From CAYXVF01 sp964468125 (GTDB taxonomy: Bacteria; Myxococcota; XYA12-FULL-58-9; CAYXVF01): DNA of 28,590 nt. The stretch is from contig CAYXVF010000080.1 of the NCBI GenBank assembly GCA_964468125.1, positions 1 to 28,590 of the forward strand. Reading direction: 5' to 3'. Shown piece by piece: positions 25,190-28,590 of this stretch. A program made the position numbers and the translations under genes. The notes below the pieces were generated by a model. The model did no database searches and had not been told where the DNA came from. It was given only the letters and a program-made list of their open reading frames with translations. The first letter of the stretch is position 1; the number at the start of each line of letters is the position of its first letter.

Positions 25190-25956
25190 TGCTGCGCGGC
25201 GAGAAGCTCGGAGTCGTCGTCGATGGCGCCCCCCTGTTGCGCCAGGTGAGCCTCGCGCTCGAGGCGGGAGAGGTGCTCGCCGTCCTGGGACCCAATGGCG
25301 CCGGCAAGACGACGTTGCTGCGGGTCTTGGCGGGCGAGCTTCGAGGCGAAGGAGAGGTGTGGCTCGGTGCATCTCGTCTCTCGGAACTCGGGGGCTTGGA
25401 GCGGGCCCGGCGTCTCGCGGTGCTGCGCCAAGAGAATGAGGTCGGCTTCGCCTACTCGGTCATCGAGGTGGTCGGCTTTGGGCGCATTCCCTTCGGGGAT
25501 CGGGGCGACGAGGCGATCAGGGCCGCCCTCGAGCGCTTCGACGTCGAGCATCTCGCCGGCAGGTCCTACCCGACGCTCTCCGGGGGCGAGAAGCGGCGGG
25601 TCCATCTGGCCCGAGTCTGGGCGCAGGTGCACGGCGTCGAGGACGCGGTCTTGCTTCTCGACGAGCCCCTCGCGGCCCTGGATCTGCGGCACCAGGAGCA
25701 GGTGCTCCGGGCGATGCGCGCCCGTGCCCAGGCCGGCGCCGCCGTGCTCTGGGTTGCCCACGATCTCTCGCTCGCCTCCCTCGCAGCGGACCGGGTCGCC
25801 CTGCTCGAGTGCGGTGAGCTGCGCGCGAGTGGCGCGCCTCGGGAGGTGTTGACCGCCGAACGGGTGCGGCAGGTCTTCGGCGTGTCCGCGTCCTGGGCCG
25901 AGCACCAGCTCGTCCTGAGTCCCGATCTCTCGGGCGAAAACACCGATTTTCCTTGA
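25189..25956 (+). CDS. ABC ATPase for heme/siderophore import (HmuV-like)
   Basis: A 255-residue ATPase. Walker A GPNGAGKT (34-41), Q-loop LRQENEVGFAYSVIEVVGFGR (Q81), signature LSGGEKRR (130-137), Walker B VLLLDEP (154-160) and switch His H191 (VAHDLSLA). The phrase SGGEKRRVHLARVWAQ, followed by ALDLRHQEQVLR, recalls heme ATPases such as HmuV more than BtuD or FecE; this comparison is from memory. It overlaps the permease stop by 1 nt and must power that permease. The heme assignment is tentative, and the ABC importer assignment is firm. Confidence 0.9.
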   Translation: MLRGEKLGVVVDGAPLLRQVSLALEAGEVLAVLGPNGAGKTTLLRVLAGELRGEGEVWLGASRLSELGGLERARRLAVLRQENEVGFAYSVIEVVGFGRIPFGDRGDEAIRAALERFDVEHLAGRSYPTLSGGEKRRVHLARVWAQVHGVEDAVLLLDEPLAALDLRHQEQVLRAMRARAQAGAAVLWVAHDLSLASLAADRVALLECGELRASGAPREVLTAERVRQVFGVSASWAEHQLVLSPDLSGENTDFP

Positions 25957-25977
25957 CCCTTTGCGCCTCGGAAGGGT
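25956..25977 (+). terminator. weak hairpin after the importer ATPase gene
   Basis: ACCCTT (25956-25961) pairs with AAGGGT (25972-25977), plus one G-T pair, around an 8-nt loop, followed by only TTTA. It lies directly at the stop codon. The stem is short and the T-tract poor, so termination is possible but not secure. Confidence 0.3.
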
Positions 25978-26122
25978 TTAACGCGCGCCTCGACGCTCAG
26001 CGAGTGTCGACTGTTTGCTTCGTGCGGAGTCGGGGCGAAGACATCGGCAAGTCAGCCGACGCCCGACAGACCCGCCGCCCACGGATTCGTGGCAGGAGTG
26101 CCGCGAAGTATGGAGCGAGAAG

Positions 26123-26731
26123 ATGGCACGTTTTCGTGGTCCACGACTGAAGTTGGTCCGGCGCTTTCAAGCGCATCTCCCGGGCCTGACCCGCAAATCC
26201 GCCGAGCGGCGGCCTTATCCCCCGGGACAACATGGTCCCAACCGCCGTCGCAAGATGAGCGACTACGCGGTTCGCCTGGAGGAGAAGCAAAAGCTTCGCT
26301 TCAACTACCAGGTCAGCGAGAAGCAGCTTCGCAAGTACTTCAAGAAGGCCAAGGCGTCCAAGGGCGACACAGGCCTGCGCTTGCTGCAGATCCTCGAGAC
26401 TCGACTCGACAACATCGTGTTCCGTGCGGGCTTCGCGCCCACGATTCCTGCGGCGCGCCAGATGGTGGCGCACGGCCATGTGACCGTCAATGGCAAGCGC
26501 CTCGACATTCCGAGCTACCAGGTTCGCGAAGATGAGGTCGTTGGCCTCGGTGCCAAGGCGAAGAACAACGAGCTCTTCAAGAGCTTCTTCGCCCAGCCGT
26601 CGCTGGTTTATCCGAGCTACCTCGAGATGGGCGAGCTTGAGGCGACGATGAAAGGTCTGCCGGAGCGAGAGGACATTCCCCTCGAGGTCCAAGAGAACCT
26701 CATCATCGAGCACTACAACCGAGTCGCCTGA
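26123..26731 (+). CDS. rpsD: 30S ribosomal protein S4, Zn-free short form
   Basis: A 202-residue S4. It starts MARFRGPRLKLVRRFQ, then LPGLTRKSAERR and YPPGQHGPNRRRKMSDYAVRLEEKQKLRFNY, as in cyanobacterial and plastid S4: there is no Cys in the N-terminal region and the loop seen in E. coli S4 before the APGQHG motif is shorter. The S4 RNA-binding domain (about 93-152) is intact (LETRLDNIVFRAGFAPTIPAARQMV, then HGHVTVNGKR). It sits in 16S rRNA assembly at the 5' domain. GGAG stands 7 nt before ATG 26123; the longer open frame to 26015 is not S4-like. It is not next to rpsM, rpsK or rpoA as in the usual alpha operon, and a PPK2 gene follows after 21 nt. Confidence 0.95.
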   Translation: MARFRGPRLKLVRRFQAHLPGLTRKSAERRPYPPGQHGPNRRRKMSDYAVRLEEKQKLRFNYQVSEKQLRKYFKKAKASKGDTGLRLLQILETRLDNIVFRAGFAPTIPAARQMVAHGHVTVNGKRLDIPSYQVREDEVVGLGAKAKNNELFKSFFAQPSLVYPSYLEMGELEATMKGLPEREDIPLEVQENLIIEHYNRVA

Positions 26732-26752
26732 TCGCGACCGGAGCGAGTGCGG

Positions 26753-27583
26753 ATGTCCAAACGCACGAAGATCGTTCGGTTGAACGAGGGCACCCGCTTC
26801 TCGCAGCTCGGACCCCATCCCAAAGCGCCGTCGAAGAAGGCCTATCGGGCCGACCTCGACGCGCTGCAGCTGAAGCTCCTGCGGATTCAGCAACACTACC
26901 ATCACAGCGGTGGGCGGGCCGTGATCCTGTTCCAAGGCTGGGATGCGGGCGGCAAGGGCGGCGCGATCCGACGAATAACCGGAAAGCTCGACCCCCGGGG
27001 CTTCCGCGTACACGCCATCGCCGCACCCACTCCGGAGGAGCAGGGTCGACACTACCTCTGGCGATTTTGGCAGCGGCTGCCGCAGCCGGGGCGCTTCGCG
27101 ATCTTCGATCGAAGCTGGTACGGCCGCGTGCTCGTTGAGCGCATCGAGGGGTTCGCCACGAAGTCCGAGTGGAAACGGGCCTACGACGAGATCAACGAAT
27201 TCGAGCACACGTTGATCGACGACGGTGTGCGCATCGTGAAGCTGTTCTTGCACATCACCGCCGATGAGCAGCTCCGGCGTTTCGAGCAACGACTCAACGA
27301 CCCCTACAAGCGCTGGAAGCTGACGAGCGACGACCTCCGAAACCGCGAAAAGTGGAACGACTACGAGGCGGCGCTCGAGGACATGCTCGACAAGACCTCG
27401 ACGAAGGCCGCCCCTTGGACGCTCATCCTCGCGAACCACAAATGGTACGCGCGGCTCGCGGTGCTGCGCCGGGTCGTCGAAGTGCTCGGTGAGGGACTCG
27501 ACTTGACTGTTCCGGTGATCGACGACGCGGTGATCGAGGAAGCCAGGCGCCGCCTCGGCTTGGCGATGGAGCGCTCGGGTTGA
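26753..27583 (+). CDS. ppk2: polyphosphate kinase 2 (PPK2 family)
   Basis: A 276-residue cytoplasmic PPK2, which moves phosphate between polyphosphate and nucleotides. Walker A-like loop GWDAGGKGG (62-70), the lid-region Walker B motif DRSWYGRVLVER (119-130), and KLFLHITADEQLRRFEQR (163-180) are the family signatures. It is a single-domain form of normal length. Whether it favours ADP, GDP or AMP (class I, II or III) cannot be decided by eye. ATG 26753 has GGAG 9 nt before it; GTG 26747 would be too close to that site. The 21-nt gap after rpsD suggests co-transcription, which would tie nucleotide or polyphosphate supply to ribosome synthesis (inference). Confidence 0.93.
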   Translation: MSKRTKIVRLNEGTRFSQLGPHPKAPSKKAYRADLDALQLKLLRIQQHYHHSGGRAVILFQGWDAGGKGGAIRRITGKLDPRGFRVHAIAAPTPEEQGRHYLWRFWQRLPQPGRFAIFDRSWYGRVLVERIEGFATKSEWKRAYDEINEFEHTLIDDGVRIVKLFLHITADEQLRRFEQRLNDPYKRWKLTSDDLRNREKWNDYEAALEDMLDKTSTKAAPWTLILANHKWYARLAVLRRVVEVLGEGLDLTVPVIDDAVIEEARRRLGLAMERSG

Positions 27584-27667
27584 TCCGAGTCTCGCTTCCG
27601 GAATCGTGAGCAGTATTCGGTTCGGCCGTCGCACGGATCGTGAGCGGGTTGTGTTAACCTCGACTTT

Positions 27668-27686
27668 TCGGCCTGAGGAAGGCCGA
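27668..27686. other. short perfect hairpin downstream of the PPK2 gene
   Basis: TCGGCCT and AGGCCGA (7 bp) around the loop GAGGA. Neither strand has a T-tract after it, so it is not a standard terminator. It lies about 85 nt after the PPK2 stop and could still slow polymerase or protect the 3' end. Confidence 0.3.
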
Positions 27687-27709
27687 TCGGTTGGATCAGT
27701 CGTCTCGAC

Positions 27710-27880
27710 TTGCTTCGCCAGATCTCGGCGTTCGAGCGAGCCATTCGACGGGAGCGCGACCGCGACGCGCGCGATCGGCACGAGCGGGAAAACCCGTCCC
27801 CCATCGAGCGGATGCAGCGCCTGGCGGGCAATCACACCGCGGACGAGCTGGCACAGGTCCTGAGGAATCGCGACCGCTAG
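27710..27880 (+). CDS. possible small highly charged protein (56 aa)
   Basis: The open frame from TTG 27710 to TAG 27878-27880 encodes a basic, Arg/Asp/Glu-rich peptide: RRERDRDARDRHERENP in the middle, then an ordinary-looking helix, IERMQRLAGNHTADELAQVL. Third positions are mostly G or C, as in the real genes here. No Shine-Dalgarno precedes the TTG, and no ATG or GTG lies upstream before the in-frame TGA at about 27674-27676. No family is recognised. The rest of the 27584-27909 interval shows only the hairpin at 27668-27686 and a 9-mer (ATCGTGAGC) repeated twice near 27602-27645. Confidence 0.3.
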   Translation: MLRQISAFERAIRRERDRDARDRHERENPSPIERMQRLAGNHTADELAQVLRNRDR

Positions 27881-27909
27881 AGCACCGCGCCTTCGGGGAG
27901 TCTCGGCGG

Positions 27910-28590
27910 CTACGCCGGGCTGCGGCGGGCGAGAAGCCCCATGAAGTCGCCGAGGGAAGCGAGCCAGCGGCCGAAGCCCACGCGCCAGATTCCCCGCCCC
28001 ATCAGGAAGACGAGCAGGCCCGCAGCGGCCCAGGCGTGCCAGGCCCCGCCGTGCTCGTGGGCGACTGTGTGTACGGGCGTTGCGTCGAGGAGGCCAGCGG
28101 AGCTCGCGGCGTTGATCAGCAGCGCCATCAGCCAGGTGACGAGCACGAGCGCCCCGGTCCAGAGAGTCACGCCGCGCCGGCCGAGCTCCGAGCGCACGAA
28201 TGCGAAGGTGGCGACGTTGGTGGCGGGACCGAGGAGCAAGCCCGCGAGGACCGCTCCGGGACTGAAGCCCTTCACCAAAAGGACCGCCGCCAGCGGCGTC
28301 ATGCTGGAGGCGCAGACGTAGCTCGGAATGGCGACGAGCGTGATGATGAAGATGTCCGCCCCAGCGGTGCTCGCCGCGAAGCTACCCACAGGAAGCACCG
28401 CCTCGGCGTAGGCGGCGACCACCAGGCCGAGGAGCGTCCAGGGGCCGATGTGAAAAGCCAGCTCGTCGAGCTCCTGGGTGAAGCGCGCGAACGCCGTGCG
28501 GTGCTCGGACGCGTGTGCGTGCTCGTGTCCGTGGTCATGCGCGTGTCCATGGTCCGTTTCCGGTCCACAGCAGCTCGCCTCCTCGGAGCC
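27910..28590 (-). CDS. SO_0444-type Cu/Zn efflux permease, C-terminal part (5' end outside the window)
   Basis: 226 residues remain, read in from the right edge. They begin with a metal-binding cytoplasmic-type loop: a CC pair in SCCGPE, then a His-rich run of HGHAHDHGHEHAHA type. After that comes a permease half with about five membrane helices, including IPSYVCASSMTPLAAVLLVKGFSPGAVLAG and GPATNVATFAF. This layout matches the SO_0444/YraQ-like permease family annotated as Cu/Zn efflux, though direct proof of metal export is limited. The paired Cys and the His-rich loop suggest Zn, Cu or Cd binding. The N-terminal half of the permease must lie beyond base 28590. Confidence 0.85.
   Translation of the reverse strand, partial: GSEEASCCGPETDHGHAHDHGHEHAHASEHRTAFARFTQELDELAFHIGPWTLLGLVVAAYAEAVLPVGSFAASTAGADIFIITLVAIPSYVCASSMTPLAAVLLVKGFSPGAVLAGLLLGPATNVATFAFVRSELGRRGVTLWTGALVLVTWLMALLINAASSAGLLDATPVHTVAHEHGGAWHAWAAAGLLVFLMGRGIWRVGFGRWLASLGDFMGLLARRSPA

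Noticed and set aside
24427..25905. 492-residue minus-strand frame across the FecCD permease and ATPase
   Set aside because: Shadow of two clear ABC genes; Arg/Pro/Ala-rich with no motifs.
25997..27835. 612-residue open frame on the minus strand over rpsD and the PPK2 gene
   Set aside because: It is antisense to two firmly identified genes, has no recognisable domain, and comes from the GC-rich third positions of the real frames.

Overview
The window is high-GC bacterial DNA with densely packed genes on both strands. The gene set suggests Myxococcota or a related deltaproteobacterial lineage: lipoproteins whose signal peptides end in 'AACGD', a Cys-rich lipoprotein tail, a Hanks-type Ser/Thr kinase beside an FHA-sigma54 activator, and a low-complexity Asn/Gly/Asp linker. 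This placement is inferred from gene style; there is no rRNA to confirm it. No mobile element, CRISPR array, tRNA or rRNA was seen.

Layout, left to right. (1) 100-564: a universal stress protein, with a 593-aa secreted Asp-box (BNR) protein convergent on it. (2) 2541-3681: a lipoprotein with tandem FAS1 (fasciclin) domains, interrupted by a 100-N assembly gap and followed by a clear terminator. (3) 3919-7544: a signalling block. A small membrane-anchored lipoprotein is divergent from an FHA-AAA+-HTH sigma54 activator, whose 3' end overlaps a transmembrane Ser/Thr kinase gene. (4) 7549-8628: a Cys-rich lipoprotein. (5) 8731-9861: a class V PLP aminotransferase/lyase. (6) 9958-16452: a complete five-gene Opp/Dpp/Yej-type peptide ABC importer (SBP-B-C-D-F), with unusual insertions in both permeases.

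(7) 22824 down to 16476: a four-gene efflux operon on the minus strand (TetR regulator, outer-membrane factor, membrane-fusion protein, RND pump). A perfect 9+9 bp inverted repeat lies just upstream of the regulator, whose best start is CTG. (8) 22988-23785: a stand-alone EAL phosphodiesterase. (9) 23976-25956: a possible small membrane protein, then a FecCD-type permease and an HmuV-like ATPase. (10) 26123-27583: a ribosomal protein S4 of the short, cyanobacterial/plastid-like type, followed closely by a PPK2 polyphosphate kinase. (11) 27910-28590: the C-terminal part of a SO_0444-type metal permease with a His-rich loop, cut by the window edge.

Functional links. The peptide importer and the efflux operon are each self-contained and translationally coupled by short overlaps. 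The FHA activator and kinase probably form a phosphorylation-controlled sigma54 switch. The strongest points for follow-up are the two permease insertions, the kinase/FHA activator/lipoprotein block, the atypical S4 next to PPK2, the CTG-start TetR with its operator, and the FAS1 protein, whose domains carry an EF-hand-like loop and whose gap can be sized from internal repeat alignment.
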